DNA of 12,484 nucleotides, taken from NCBI GenBank assembly GCA_937976325.1, contig CALJSD010000071.1, forward strand, positions 1 to 12,484, read 5' to 3'. Shown here piece after piece: positions 1 through 7,519 of this stretch (the stretch's first letter is position 1; each line of letters opens with the position of its first letter). Source of the DNA: an uncultured Carnobacterium sp. GTDB lineage: Bacteria > Bacillota > Bacilli > Lactobacillales > Aerococcaceae. The position numbers and the translations under genes are program-made. Below the pieces are notes generated by a model, which saw only the letters and a program-made list of their open reading frames with translations, made no database searches and had not been told where the DNA came from.

Positions 1-540
1 TCTATAAGTAATAGGTATTCTCGTGTCAGATTTATCGTGTAATTGTTTTAATACAGAAGTGTAATTAAAGGAAAGAATTTGAACAGTATCTTCTCCCGAA
101 AATAGTTCAAAGTATGTTTTTAAATAGTTACGATTATCCTCCGGCAAATCGGGGTTATTAATTAAATTACTTAACGTTTCTCGAAAATTGATTGCACGCG
201 ATGGAAATTCTTTACCTTCACAATATTTATTTTCAACACTTTTTAAATAATAAATTAAATCTTCTGTTACTTGGTCAAAATCCTGCAAAAACTGTTCTCT
301 TTTTTCGTCAGAATCTATAATTTCTGTATTTTCAAGAGTTATACGGCCTAATGTTAATTCAAAATCTGACCAATTTTCAAAATTATTATTTTTATCTTTT
401 TTTATCTCATCATAGATAATGTTAGATTCACCGTTTTCTGGTTTATAAAGTTCCATCTGATAGTTATAGAAATCTTTATATGCCGTTTTTAATCCAAATG
501 ATAAATCTAATCCATTACCTACTAAGTATGTTATCTTCAA
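1..540 (-). CDS. AbiH-family phage abortive-infection protein, N-terminal part (runs off the window)
   Basis: An open frame of exactly 180 codons begins at a TTG at 538-540 and is still open at base 1, so the C-terminal part is missing. The TTG is chosen because a GGGGGAG ribosome binding site lies 6 bases upstream and the protein then starts MKITYLVGNGLDLSFGLKTA. That beginning, with GNGLDL at residues 8-13, and a later LSFNYT around residues 156-161 are the two motifs I associate with AbiH proteins (PF14253-type), which act in phage abortive infection by an unknown mechanism. Family members are typically about 300-350 residues, so roughly half is present. The gene is AT-rich: bases 1-60 contain 17 G+C, against 32 in 1081-1140 inside alr. 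It starts 44 bases after the mazF stop with no terminator between, so it may be co-transcribed; a TATAAT-like hexamer occurs in the gap without a convincing -35. Family call fairly sure; activity inferred. Confidence 0.77.
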   Translation of the reverse strand, partial: MKITYLVGNGLDLSFGLKTAYKDFYNYQMELYKPENGESNIIYDEIKKDKNNNFENWSDFELTLGRITLENTEIIDSDEKREQFLQDFDQVTEDLIYYLKSVENKYCEGKEFPSRAINFRETLSNLINNPDLPEDNRNYLKTYFELFSGEDTVQILSFNYTSVLKQLHDKSDTRIPITYR

Positions 541-584
541 ATTCTACTCCCCCTAGAATTATATTTATGTATACCCAATATATT

Positions 585-935
585 TTATTCTAACCCCAGA
601 CTCACTTTGAGTCCCGCATCAATGATTTTCATAAATTCACTATCGACGGTCGTAATCTTTTCAAGAATACGGACTTTATCAATCGTTCGTAATTGCTCAA
701 GTAAGACTACCGAGTCGCGTTCGAATCCGAACTGGTCTTTTTTGATTTCAATATGCGTTGGAATATTGGCCTTTGTATGTTTGGCGGTAATCGCCGCTAC
801 AATGACCGTTGTACTAAAGTGATTTCCTACATCATTTTGCACGATGAGGACAGGGCGTTTTCCCCCTTGCTCACTTCCGACAACTGGCGATAAGTCCGCA
901 AGACACACATCGCCTCTTACAATCTTATCAATCAT
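585..935 (-). CDS. mazF: MazF/PemK-family endoribonuclease toxin (EndoA-like)
   Basis: A 116-residue protein very close to Bacillus EndoA (NdoA/MazF), the sequence-specific mRNA interferase of a type II toxin-antitoxin pair. It carries the early [24 protein letters not shown] block and AAIT at residues 47-50; R27 and T50 correspond to the conserved catalytic Arg and Thr of the family. Length is normal, so it looks intact. The ATG lies inside the end of alr, giving an 8-base overlap, and only a weak GGGTG stands before it, so translation is probably coupled to alr. In Bacillus an antitoxin gene lies between alr and ndoA; the overlap leaves no room for one here and none is visible elsewhere in the operon. 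Cleavage preference cannot be read from the sequence; a UACAU-like target is only an inference from relatedness to EndoA. Confidence 0.95.
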   Translation of the reverse strand: MIDKIVRGDVCLADLSPVVGSEQGGKRPVLIVQNDVGNHFSTTVIVAAITAKHTKANIPTHIEIKKDQFGFERDSVVLLEQLRTIDKVRILEKITTVDSEFMKIIDAGLKVSLGLE

Positions 936-2046
936 TTATATACACCCGTTTCACGCGGTCTGAAATAATGCAAAGCACTTCATAGGCAATCGTCTCTGAA
1001 CGATTCGCTAACTCAATCGCGGTAATTTCTTCGTCTCCATCTTTTCCAAGGAGCGTCACTGTTGTTCCTACTGGAAATTCATGCGGCAAGCGAATCATGC
1101 ACTGATCCATGCAGATGCGTCCAACAATCGGACAACGCACGCCGTCCACTAAGACTTCCCCTTTATTGTAGGCACGGATATATCCATCCGCATAGCCAAC
1201 AGGAAGTGTCGCTACCCATTGCGGTTCGTCTGCTGTGTATGTCGCACCGTAGCTCACCGTGTCTCCTGCTTCCAGCTTCTTCACTTTCACCATTTCTGTT
1301 TCCCAGCGAAGGGCCGGTGTTAAGGCAGCTTCATCTTTCAGCGCTAAGTCTCCATTGGAAGGATTAATTCCGTAAATGCCGATTCCATATCGAACAATGG
1401 TGCTATCTCCTGCACCATGCCAAATCGCATAGGCTGAGTTTGAGTAATGCACATGTGCTGGTTTGACGCTTAATTCATCGACCAGGCGATGGAACTTCTC
1501 GATTTGTTTCGTTAGCTGTGTCGTGTCGGCTTCGTCGGCAGTCGCAAAATGCGTGAAAATCCCTTCGAATTCAAACGGGCCTGATTTTAGCACGGCTTCA
1601 ACTGAAGCTAATTCTTCCTCGTTCACCACGCCGATACGTCCCATTCCTGAGTCAACGGCAATATGCACTTTTAACGGTGTATCGTTTAAATACTGTGCGG
1701 CTTCTGTTAGCCACTCTACTGAATCGGCACTCGCAGTGATTTTATTTTCGGCTAGGAGTGCGGCATCTTCAACGCGGCTGAGTCCCAAAATTAAAATCGG
1801 TTGTGTGAATCCAGCCTGACGTAAGCCTAGTCCTTCGTCCACGTTCGCTACACAGAAACCTGTAGCGCCAGCTTCTACGGCTGCTTTTGCCACTGGAATC
1901 ATCCCATGTCCGTACGCGTTAGCTTTCACCACTGCATAGAGTTCTTGAGTGGGACTCAACTTTTCAATCTGCTTTTTAATATTTTGTTTTACAATCGATA
2001 AATCCACTACTACTCGTGTATTTCGATGGATGGCTTCTAACATCAT
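928..2046 (-). CDS. alr: Alanine racemase
   Basis: A 372-residue PLP enzyme that interconverts L- and D-alanine in the cytoplasm, supplying D-Ala for peptidoglycan stems and teichoic acid. The PLP lysine is K41 in [11 protein letters not shown], and the second catalytic base is Y266 in VSYGATYTA. The VDSGMGRIG block (131-139), the LPVGYADGY block (281-289) and [13 protein letters not shown] (308-320) are standard for fold-III alanine racemases, and the length is typical. The chosen ATG has AAGGA about 8 bases upstream; a second ATG follows directly but would be further from the ribosome binding site. The gene starts 14 bases after acpS and overlaps mazF by 8 bases, so the three form one operon, an arrangement also known in Bacillus. 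Confidence 0.98.
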   Translation of the reverse strand: MMLEAIHRNTRVVVDLSIVKQNIKKQIEKLSPTQELYAVVKANAYGHGMIPVAKAAVEAGATGFCVANVDEGLGLRQAGFTQPILILGLSRVEDAALLAENKITASADSVEWLTEAAQYLNDTPLKVHIAVDSGMGRIGVVNEEELASVEAVLKSGPFEFEGIFTHFATADEADTTQLTKQIEKFHRLVDELSVKPAHVHYSNSAYAIWHGAGDSTIVRYGIGIYGINPSNGDLALKDEAALTPALRWETEMVKVKKLEAGDTVSYGATYTADEPQWVATLPVGYADGYIRAYNKGEVLVDGVRCPIVGRICMDQCMIRLPHEFPVGTTVTLLGKDGDEEITAIELANRSETIAYEVLCIISDRVKRVYIND

Positions 2047-2060
2047 TGGTTCATTCCTTT

Positions 2061-2423
2061 TTATTCGTTGGATTCTAATACGACGACGGCATACGCATCA
2101 TGATTCGTATGCGTAATGGTGACCCATGTTTTGTGGGCGTACCGTTTGCATACAAGAACTGGTTTTCCAGACGCATCATTTAAGACTTCGATGTCTTGGA
2201 AAGACACGTGTTGTCCAATTCCCGTTCCCAATGCTTTTGCGTAGGCTTCCTTGGCCGCAAAACGTCCTGCGAGAAACTCTACTTTTCGCTTCGTTGGAAG
2301 ACTATTATATTTCTCTAGTTCTGCTGGAGTCAGTACTTTTGGTAAAAAAGTTTTCGGTTCTGCCACGATTTTTTCAATGCGTGAAAGTTCCACTGCATCC
2401 ATTCCAAGTCCTGTAATCGCCAT
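2061..2423 (-). CDS. acpS: Holo-[acyl-carrier-protein] synthase
   Basis: A 120-residue cytoplasmic enzyme that transfers 4'-phosphopantetheine from coenzyme A to the serine of acyl carrier protein, enabling fatty acid synthesis. The two family motifs are present: GLGMDAVELSRIEK (residues 5-18, metal-binding D9) and RFAAKEAYAKALGTG (54-68, metal-binding E59), followed by a VTITHTNHDAYAVVV C-terminal block. Length is typical of the trimeric AcpS type. The ATG follows an AAAGGAG ribosome binding site at good spacing. It is the first gene of the acpS-alr-mazF operon and has its own upstream promoter. Confidence 0.97.
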   Translation of the reverse strand: MAITGLGMDAVELSRIEKIVAEPKTFLPKVLTPAELEKYNSLPTKRKVEFLAGRFAAKEAYAKALGTGIGQHVSFQDIEVLNDASGKPVLVCKRYAHKTWVTITHTNHDAYAVVVLESNE

Positions 2424-2454
2424 TGTCGTCTCCTTTAACGTATTTCATTCCTTC

Positions 2455-2483
2455 ATTTTATCAAAATAATGACCATTTGTCAG
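2455..2483 (-). promoter_or_regulatory. Promoter of the acpS-alr-mazF operon
   Basis: On the minus strand CTGACA (2478-2483) is followed after 17 bases by TAAAAT (2455-2460), preceded by TG to make an extended -10 (TGATAAAAT). Initiation would fall about 25 bases before the acpS ATG. It lies in the short nrdG-acpS gap, which has no convincing terminator, so some transcription may also enter from nrdG. Predicted from sequence only. Confidence 0.62.
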
Positions 2484-2498
2484 AAATTTTATCGTTTC

Positions 2499-3062
2499 TT
2501 ATGATTCCCAGAGGCCTTTCCATAAAACGACTTCCCCAGCTTCAAGGGACGCCTGCACATCGATAATGCGTTGATTGCTAGAACCTCGAAACTGCAAGGT
2601 CAAATCCTTCTTGGCGAGTTCGAATCGTCCATCAACTAAAATATCAATCAAGCTGAGCAACTCCAGCTTATCCTCTGTTTCTTGCATTAATTCTTCCCAT
2701 GTATATCCAGTCCACGACCACACGTCTTTGGTGTGCCCGTATGCTTCTCGTAGAGCCTTTACTAGAGAAAGGCAGACACCCGTATTTAAAAATGGCTCGC
2801 CTCCAAGAAGTGTTAAGCCTTGGCAATACGAAGCGCCCACATCTTCAACGATTTGTGCTTCGAGTTCCTTCGTATACGGAATGCCGTAGTTGAAATTTTG
2901 CGCGATGACGTTATAACATCCTTCGCAGGCAAAAAGGCAGCCACTCACATAAAGCGAGCAGCGTACCCCTTCCCCATCGACAAAATTATACGGTTTATAG
3001 CTCGCAATCTTCCCTTTGGAATACTGCTGGCTGATCCATTCTTTTGGCTTCGGGTTATTCAT
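2499..3062 (-). CDS. nrdG: Anaerobic ribonucleotide reductase activating protein (radical SAM)
   Basis: A 187-residue radical-SAM activase that uses a 4Fe-4S cluster and S-adenosylmethionine to place the glycyl radical on NrdD under anaerobic conditions. The cluster cysteines are C42, C46 and C49 in GCLFACEGCYN (CX3CX2C), preceded by NFVDGEGVRCSLYVSG, typical of NrdG. LLGGEPFLN, a radical-SAM GGE block, follows around residues 85-93. Length is somewhat above the E. coli protein and normal for Firmicutes. It overlaps the end of nrdD by 8 bases (ATGAATAA) with the GGAGG directly against the ATG, so it is probably translated by coupling to nrdD. Confidence 0.97.
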   Translation of the reverse strand: MNNPKPKEWISQQYSKGKIASYKPYNFVDGEGVRCSLYVSGCLFACEGCYNVIAQNFNYGIPYTKELEAQIVEDVGASYCQGLTLLGGEPFLNTGVCLSLVKALREAYGHTKDVWSWTGYTWEELMQETEDKLELLSLIDILVDGRFELAKKDLTLQFRGSSNQRIIDVQASLEAGEVVLWKGLWES

Positions 3063-5253
3063 CCTCCGTCACCCCAAGCGCATAGCGTTCCTTGAGTTTT
3101 GGCATATGTTTCACACGCGAAGAAATTTCCACGTGACGACCATGCACCATCGGACGGGCCTGCGGATTTCCTAGATAGCCACAAGTTCGTTTCACCACAT
3201 CACACGTTTGAGGATCATGGTTCTTACATTGTGGACATTCGAATCCTTTAGCCGTTGGAGTAAATTCACCGTCAAAACCACACTTATAGCAGTGGTCGAT
3301 TGGCGTGTTTGTTCCAAGGTATCCAACTTTGTCATAGGCAAAATCCCACACGGCTTCTAACGCCTTTGGATTTTGACGAAGCACTGGATATTCGCAGTAA
3401 TGGATAAAGCCGCCTGAAGAATACACTGGATAATCTTTTTCGAACTCAATCTTTTCAAATGGCGTTGGATTTTTACGCACATCATAGTGGAAACTATTTG
3501 TGTAGTATTCCTTCTCGGTAATATCGGGTACGAGACCGAATTTTTCGATATCGAGCTTGCAGAAACGATCTGTCAAACTTTCACTTGGAGTCGCATAGAC
3601 GCTGAAATGATAGCCGTACTCGTCGCCCCATGCATCCGTATGTGCCTTCAACGCCTTCACGATTTCTAAGGTGAACGCCTTAGCTTCAGGATTCGTTTCC
3701 CAAGCAGGACCAAAGAAGGCTGTTGCGGCTTCATAGAGACCGATATAGCCAAGAGAAACCGTCGCACGTTTATTTCTAAATAAGACATCGACTTCTTCGC
3801 CATCCTTCAATCGTTGGCCAAACGCCCCGTAATGATACAACACTGGTGCATTGTCGCGAGTCGCTTCCTTACAACGTTCCACACGGTAGACAAGTGCATC
3901 TTTACAAATCGCGAGTTTTTCCTCAAAAATCTCCCAAAACTTTTGAAGAGATCCGTCTGCTTCAAGCGCAATCCGAGGAATATTAAGGGTCACAACCCCT
4001 AAGTTCATTCGTCCATCGTTCACTTCTTGGCCGTTTTCGTCCTTCCATCCTTGTAAGAATGAACGGCATCCCATCGGCACCTTAAAGCTTCCCGTCAAAC
4101 GAACGATTTGGTCATAGCTTAATACGTCTGGATACATGCGTTTTGTCGCACATTCCAACGCCAATTGCTTCACGTCATAGTTTGGGTCGTTTTCTTCCAA
4201 ATTCACGCCACGTTTCAATGTGAAAACGAGTTTTGGGAAAATGGCCGTTCGTTTTTCTTTGCCAATCCCTTCCATACGAACTTGCAAGATGGCCTTTTGA
4301 ATACAACGTTCGAAGTGATTTGTTCCGAGTCCAAATCCGAGCGTTGTAAATGGTGTTTGTCCTTGCGATGTATAAAGCGTGTTGATTTCATATTCTAACG
4401 ATTGCATCGCATCATAAATATCTTTTTCCGTCTTCTTCATCGCATAGGCTTCTTGACGGTCTTCTCCTTCAATCCACTCTTTAGCATCTGCTAAATGCTT
4501 TTCGTAATTCTTGGCTGCATACGGTGCTAGTAACTCATCCACACGGTTGGCAGAACAACCACCATACTGACTGCTTGCCACGTTGGCGATAATTTGCGCC
4601 ATTTGTGCCGTTGCCGTTTGAATCGATTTAGGTGATTCTACTTCTGCATTTCCAATTTTAAAGCCAAGACCAAGCATGTGCTCGAAGTCAATTAAGCAAC
4701 AGTTCGTAAGCGGCATATATGGATGATAATCCAAGTCGTGATAATGGATGTCGCCCTTCAAATGCGCATTGGCCACGTGCGGCGGAAGCATCTTCAAGCC
4801 GATAATCTTCCCGACCGTTCCAGCCGTTAAGTCGCGCTGTGTATTAAATACTTTACTATCTTTATTCGCGTTCTCATTGACGACGCTCGCCTCTTTATTC
4901 GTTAATCGTGAGAGCGCCCATTGGAAATCTAACTGATTCTTACGGCGTAAATCACGGTCAACACGGTATGAGATATACTCTTGTGCAAGCTCTGATTCTC
5001 CATCTTCAATCAGTAAATGTTCAATGATATTTTGAATTTCATAAATCTCAATCGTGTCGTTAAAGCGTCTTGAAATCTCCGCGAGGACATCCTCCACGAT
5101 GCGACCAAGCACTACCATCCGCTCGTCGCTTAATTCACCATTCAATCCGATTTCCGCTTTTTCAATCGCACGTTGAATTTTTTCCTTTTGAAATTCGACT
5201 TGTCGGCCATCCCTCTTCGTGACCGATAATGCTGTTAAAGTCTCTACACTCAT
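3055..5253 (-). CDS. nrdD: Class III anaerobic ribonucleoside-triphosphate reductase
   Basis: The large subunit of the oxygen-sensitive glycyl-radical enzyme that reduces ribonucleoside triphosphates to deoxy forms during anaerobic growth. An ATP-cone begins near the N terminus (VTKRDGRQVEFQKEKIQRAI). The core follows, with SQYGGCSANRVDELLAPY. Counted from the ATG, the C-terminal zinc ribbon uses Cys pairs near 655/658 and 673/676, and the radical glycine is about G692 in RTCGYLGNP. Length, 732 residues, is normal. I start at the ATG at 5251-5253, 7 bases from AAGGAGG; the adjacent in-frame GTG at 5254-5256 would sit only 4 bases away. It is followed by overlapping nrdG and preceded by two NrdR-like boxes, so repression by NrdR when dNTPs are plentiful is likely. 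Confidence 0.98.
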   Translation of the reverse strand: MSVETLTALSVTKRDGRQVEFQKEKIQRAIEKAEIGLNGELSDERMVVLGRIVEDVLAEISRRFNDTIEIYEIQNIIEHLLIEDGESELAQEYISYRVDRDLRRKNQLDFQWALSRLTNKEASVVNENANKDSKVFNTQRDLTAGTVGKIIGLKMLPPHVANAHLKGDIHYHDLDYHPYMPLTNCCLIDFEHMLGLGFKIGNAEVESPKSIQTATAQMAQIIANVASSQYGGCSANRVDELLAPYAAKNYEKHLADAKEWIEGEDRQEAYAMKKTEKDIYDAMQSLEYEINTLYTSQGQTPFTTLGFGLGTNHFERCIQKAILQVRMEGIGKEKRTAIFPKLVFTLKRGVNLEENDPNYDVKQLALECATKRMYPDVLSYDQIVRLTGSFKVPMGCRSFLQGWKDENGQEVNDGRMNLGVVTLNIPRIALEADGSLQKFWEIFEEKLAICKDALVYRVERCKEATRDNAPVLYHYGAFGQRLKDGEEVDVLFRNKRATVSLGYIGLYEAATAFFGPAWETNPEAKAFTLEIVKALKAHTDAWGDEYGYHFSVYATPSESLTDRFCKLDIEKFGLVPDITEKEYYTNSFHYDVRKNPTPFEKIEFEKDYPVYSSGGFIHYCEYPVLRQNPKALEAVWDFAYDKVGYLGTNTPIDHCYKCGFDGEFTPTAKGFECPQCKNHDPQTCDVVKRTCGYLGNPQARPMVHGRHVEISSRVKHMPKLKERYALGVTEDE

Positions 5254-5312
5254 CACGATTCCTCCTTAAACTCTAGTCCTTATTGTAGCACTCAAAAAAT
5301 AAAAATCAACCC

Positions 5313-5338
5313 CTAAAACACAATATATTGTGTTTTAG
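5313..5338. promoter_or_regulatory. NrdR box 1, inside a perfect 26-base palindrome
   Basis: The core ACACAATATATTGTGT (5318-5333) matches the NrdR operator pattern and is its own reverse complement; the symmetry extends perfectly to 5313-5338. It lies at and just downstream of the expected nrdD transcription start, where bound NrdR, the ATP/dATP-sensing repressor of ribonucleotide reductase genes, would block initiation. Confidence 0.86.
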
Positions 5339-5342
5339 AATT

Positions 5343-5371
5343 GTTATAATTTACAACATATAGTGTGTAAA
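5343..5371 (-). promoter_or_regulatory. nrdDG promoter
   Basis: On the minus strand TTTACA (5366-5371) and TATAAC (5343-5348) are separated by exactly 17 bases. Initiation would be near 5336, leaving a leader of about 80 bases before nrdD. One NrdR-like box fills most of the spacer and the other covers the start region, so the promoter is sandwiched between operators. Confidence 0.62.
5353..5368. promoter_or_regulatory. NrdR box 2 (imperfect)
   Basis: ACAACATATAGTGTGT on the plus strand reads ACACACTATATGTTGT on the minus strand, an imperfect palindrome fitting the NrdR pattern. Its centre is 35 bases from that of the perfect box downstream, somewhat more than the roughly three helical turns usually seen between paired NrdR boxes. 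It overlaps the -35 and spacer of the nrdD promoter. Confidence 0.75.
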
Positions 5372-5376
5372 GACGC

Positions 5377-5408
5377 AAAAAAACTCCCTGACAAATCTGT
5401 CAGAGAGT
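5377..5408 (-). terminator. Rho-independent terminator of the NahK-like kinase gene
   Basis: A stem of CTGACA/TGTCAG with a 4-base loop is extended by ACTC/GAGT beyond one mismatch. Read on the minus strand it is followed by seven T. It begins 11 bases after the kinase stop codon and insulates nrdD from the gene upstream. Confidence 0.88.
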
Positions 5409-5418
5409 CTGAAATTCT

Positions 5419-6537
5419 TTATTTTTGTGCGTTTTGAACGGCTTCGACCATCTTATCCCACACGTTTTCCATATCTTGTACCAATTTCAATTGTGTACGA
5501 GTACGGTCTAAGTTTTGTCCTGGACGAGTTGTCGCATAGTAAACGTCGCCGTTGATGTAGTCCGTCAAGAAACGAATCCCTTGTTCTAGCGTAATCACGC
5601 GAGCACCCCAGGGTAAGTATTCGAGTTCGGCTTCCGTCAAGATGCCGTTTGTTCCTTCGATAAAGCCTTTCACGTATGTTTCGTATAAGTCGAAATCGAA
5701 GTTCACTTTTGATAAATCAGGTTCGTCTTCGGCACAATCGTTGGCACCAAAACGAATCGAATCACCAAAATCAAATAACACTAATCCTGGCATTACCGTA
5801 TCAAGGTCCACGATGCAAAGCGGTTCTTTCGTTTCGCTATCGAACATGATGTTGTTTAATTTTGTATCATTGTGCGTTACTCGAAGCGGCAATACACCTT
5901 CGTCAAGTAAATCATAGAGTAAGAAGCAGTCCGCTTTACGGTTTTGGATAAATGCAATCTCTTCTTGCACCTCTTTCACACGGCCCACGCGATCTTCTCT
6001 AATCGCTTCTTCCAACTGTCTATAACGATTACGCGTATCATGGAATTGTGGAATCACTTCTACTAATTGACTCGCATCAAAATCGTTTAAGTCATAAGCA
6101 AAACGACCGAATGCTTTGGCTGTGATATAAAATTGTTCTGGATTTTCTACTTTATCCAATGAATAGCTATTTTCCACTGCTTCGTAAATACGCCAGAATG
6201 TGCCGTTATCTAAGTTGGCTGTTAAGTGCCCATCTTTAGTACGGATAACACGGAGCGTTTCACGAGAAGCATCGCGCCCTTCTGCTTCGTATTTCGCGCG
6301 TAGATAAGAAGTCACCTTCTCGATATTTTCCATTAAGCCTTGAACATTTGGAAAAATCGTATGGTTAATCGCTTGTAATACATATTGTTTTTCTTCTTCT
6401 TCATGTGTATGTGTAATTTGATAGGTTTTATTAATTAATCCATTTCCTAAAGGTTGAATATCTACTAATTCCCCTGGTAATTCGTAATATTCATATGCCA
6501 CTCGTGCATTTTGTAATGGATTTTCTGCTGTCGTCAT
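5419..6537 (-). CDS. APH-fold sugar kinase, N-acetylhexosamine 1-kinase (NahK)-like
   Basis: A 372-residue protein of the aminoglycoside phosphotransferase fold. An N-terminal nucleotide-binding lobe contains LGNGLINKTYQI (30-41). The catalytic loop is VTHNDTKLNN (220-229, catalytic base D224), and the metal-binding segment CIVDLDTVMPGLVLFDFGDS is at 241-260. The HNDTKLNN...DLDTVMPGL...FGDSIRFGA arrangement closely resembles bifidobacterial NahK, which phosphorylates GlcNAc and GalNAc at C1, so an amino-sugar 1-kinase is my best call. Some databases label such proteins 'mucin desulfatase', which the kinase motifs do not support. It stands alone between two terminators, without visible glycoside phosphorylase or transport genes, so the true substrate is uncertain. 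The ATG has AAGGGG 8 bases upstream. An imperfect cre-like sequence lies in the leader. Confidence 0.85.
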   Translation of the reverse strand: MTTAENPLQNARVAYEYYELPGELVDIQPLGNGLINKTYQITHTHEEEEKQYVLQAINHTIFPNVQGLMENIEKVTSYLRAKYEAEGRDASRETLRVIRTKDGHLTANLDNGTFWRIYEAVENSYSLDKVENPEQFYITAKAFGRFAYDLNDFDASQLVEVIPQFHDTRNRYRQLEEAIREDRVGRVKEVQEEIAFIQNRKADCFLLYDLLDEGVLPLRVTHNDTKLNNIMFDSETKEPLCIVDLDTVMPGLVLFDFGDSIRFGANDCAEDEPDLSKVNFDFDLYETYVKGFIEGTNGILTEAELEYLPWGARVITLEQGIRFLTDYINGDVYYATTRPGQNLDRTRTQLKLVQDMENVWDKMVEAVQNAQK

Positions 6538-6618
6538 AACCTTTTCCCCTTTTACCTTCTAACAAGTCGTATGTGTCTATTGTACCGCTTTCACAAGTAA
6601 AAAGGAAGATATACGGCG

Positions 6619-6651
6619 AAAAAAAAGCAGAAGAACTATTAGTTCTTCTGC
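6619..6651 (-). terminator. Rho-independent terminator of clpP
   Basis: A perfect 12-base-pair stem, GCAGAAGAACTA/TAGTTCTTCTGC (6627-6651), has a nominal single-base loop, so in practice a slightly shorter stem with a 3-5 base loop. On the minus strand it is followed by eight T. It starts 8 bases after the clpP stop. Confidence 0.92.
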
Positions 6652-6659
6652 ACTTTCTG

Positions 6660-7253
6660 TTATTTCATTTCTTTTGAGCTTTCCATGATCGCATCGATTA
6701 AGCCGTATTCTAAGGCTTCTTGTGCTGTCATGTAGTTATCACGGTCTGTATCTTTTTCGATACGTGATAATTTTTGGCCTGTTTGTTTTGCCAAGATTTT
6801 ATTTAAACGTTCACGTGTTTTCAAGATTTGACGTGCTGCAATTTCGATTTCTGTCGCTTGCCCTTGTGCTCCGCCTAAAGGTTGGTGGATTAAGATTTCA
6901 GCGTTTGGTAATGCGAAACGTTTGCCTTTCGCACCAGCTGTTAATAGGAATGAACCCATTGACGCTGCTAGACCCATCGCGATTGTTTGAACGTCTGCTT
7001 TAATGAAGTTCATTGTATCGTAGATGGCTAAACCAGCTGTTACGCTTCCCCCTGGAGAGTTAATATACATGTAAATATCTTTCTCAGGATCTTGTGCATC
7101 TAAGAATAGTAATTGCGCAATAATCGCATTCGCCATATCGTCGTGAACTGGTCCGCTCACCATGATAATACGGTCTTTTAATAAACGTGAGTAAATGTCA
7201 TAAGCGCGTTCTCCGCGTGAAGACTGCTCGATAACTGTTGGAATTAAATTCAT
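6660..7253 (-). CDS. clpP: ATP-dependent Clp protease proteolytic subunit
   Basis: A 197-residue serine peptidase that forms the tetradecameric proteolytic chamber docking with ClpX, ClpC or ClpE to degrade unfolded and regulatory proteins. The catalytic triad is complete: S98 in [10 protein letters not shown]123 in LIHQPLGG and D172 in TDRDNYMTA. The oxyanion strand [17 protein letters not shown] is near 65-81. Length is typical of Firmicute ClpP. The ATG follows a GGAGG at 7 bases. It is monocistronic, ending in a strong terminator, and a CtsR-like operator overlaps its promoter region, as expected for heat-shock control. Confidence 0.98.
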   Translation of the reverse strand: MNLIPTVIEQSSRGERAYDIYSRLLKDRIIMVSGPVHDDMANAIIAQLLFLDAQDPEKDIYMYINSPGGSVTAGLAIYDTMNFIKADVQTIAMGLAASMGSFLLTAGAKGKRFALPNAEILIHQPLGGAQGQATEIEIAARQILKTRERLNKILAKQTGQKLSRIEKDTDRDNYMTAQEALEYGLIDAIMESSKEMK

Positions 7254-7296
7254 AGCATTTCCTCCATATTCTGCTTTTGTTATAGTCTACTTCAAT

Positions 7297-7313
7297 AGTC
7301 AACAAAGGTCAAT
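7297..7313. promoter_or_regulatory. CtsR operator at the clpP promoter
   Basis: On the plus strand, heptads AGTCAAC and GGTCAAT are separated by AAA, matching the CtsR direct repeat (RGTCAAA-NAN-RGTCAAA) at six of seven positions each. On the minus strand the second heptad contains TTGACC, a plausible -35, with TAGACT 17 bases further on as a weak -10. CtsR binding would therefore repress clpP until heat or protein stress. Confidence 0.8.
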
Positions 7314-7324
7314 CTATCTGCTTG

Positions 7325-7519
7325 TTAGTTAATAAAGTTGAAAATCTTGTCCCATACTTCTTTTGAGAAAATATCAAATGGGTTGTGACCTTCACCAAGA
7401 ACGGCATAACCAACCATTAAGCCAAGTGCAAATAAGATGACTGCGATAATCACGAAGATTAAGACACGGAGTAGCGCCGTCAATAATAAGTGACCACTAT
7501 TTTTCAATTCTTGCTTCAT
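7325..7519 (-). CDS. EpuA-like small single-pass membrane protein
   Basis: A 64-residue protein with a short basic N terminus, one hydrophobic segment of about 25 residues (roughly 14-39) and a short extracytoplasmic tail containing GEGHNPFDIFSKEVW. This layout, including the small and Gly-rich end of the membrane helix and the NPFDIF motif, fits the EpuA-like family (PF11772-type). Databases often label it 'DNA-directed RNA polymerase subunit beta', although nothing here resembles RpoB. Its role is unknown. It overlaps the mbl stop by 4 bases (ATGA), so it is translationally coupled to mbl, and a link to envelope or shape functions is inferred from that alone. Confidence 0.82.
   Translation of the reverse strand: MKQELKNSGHLLLTALLRVLIFVIIAVILFALGLMVGYAVLGEGHNPFDIFSKEVWDKIFNFIN

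Noticed and set aside
541..584. Promoter for the AbiH-like gene in the mazF-abiH gap (TATAAT at about 555-562 on the minus strand)
   Set aside because: No acceptable -35 lies 16-18 bases upstream, and the hexamer is too close to the ribosome binding site to be persuasive in such AT-rich sequence.
2471..2490. Small hairpin TGAC/GTCA after nrdG followed by a T-rich stretch, considered as a terminator
   Set aside because: The stem has only four pairs and the T-run is broken; the same bases make the -35 and spacer of the acpS promoter.
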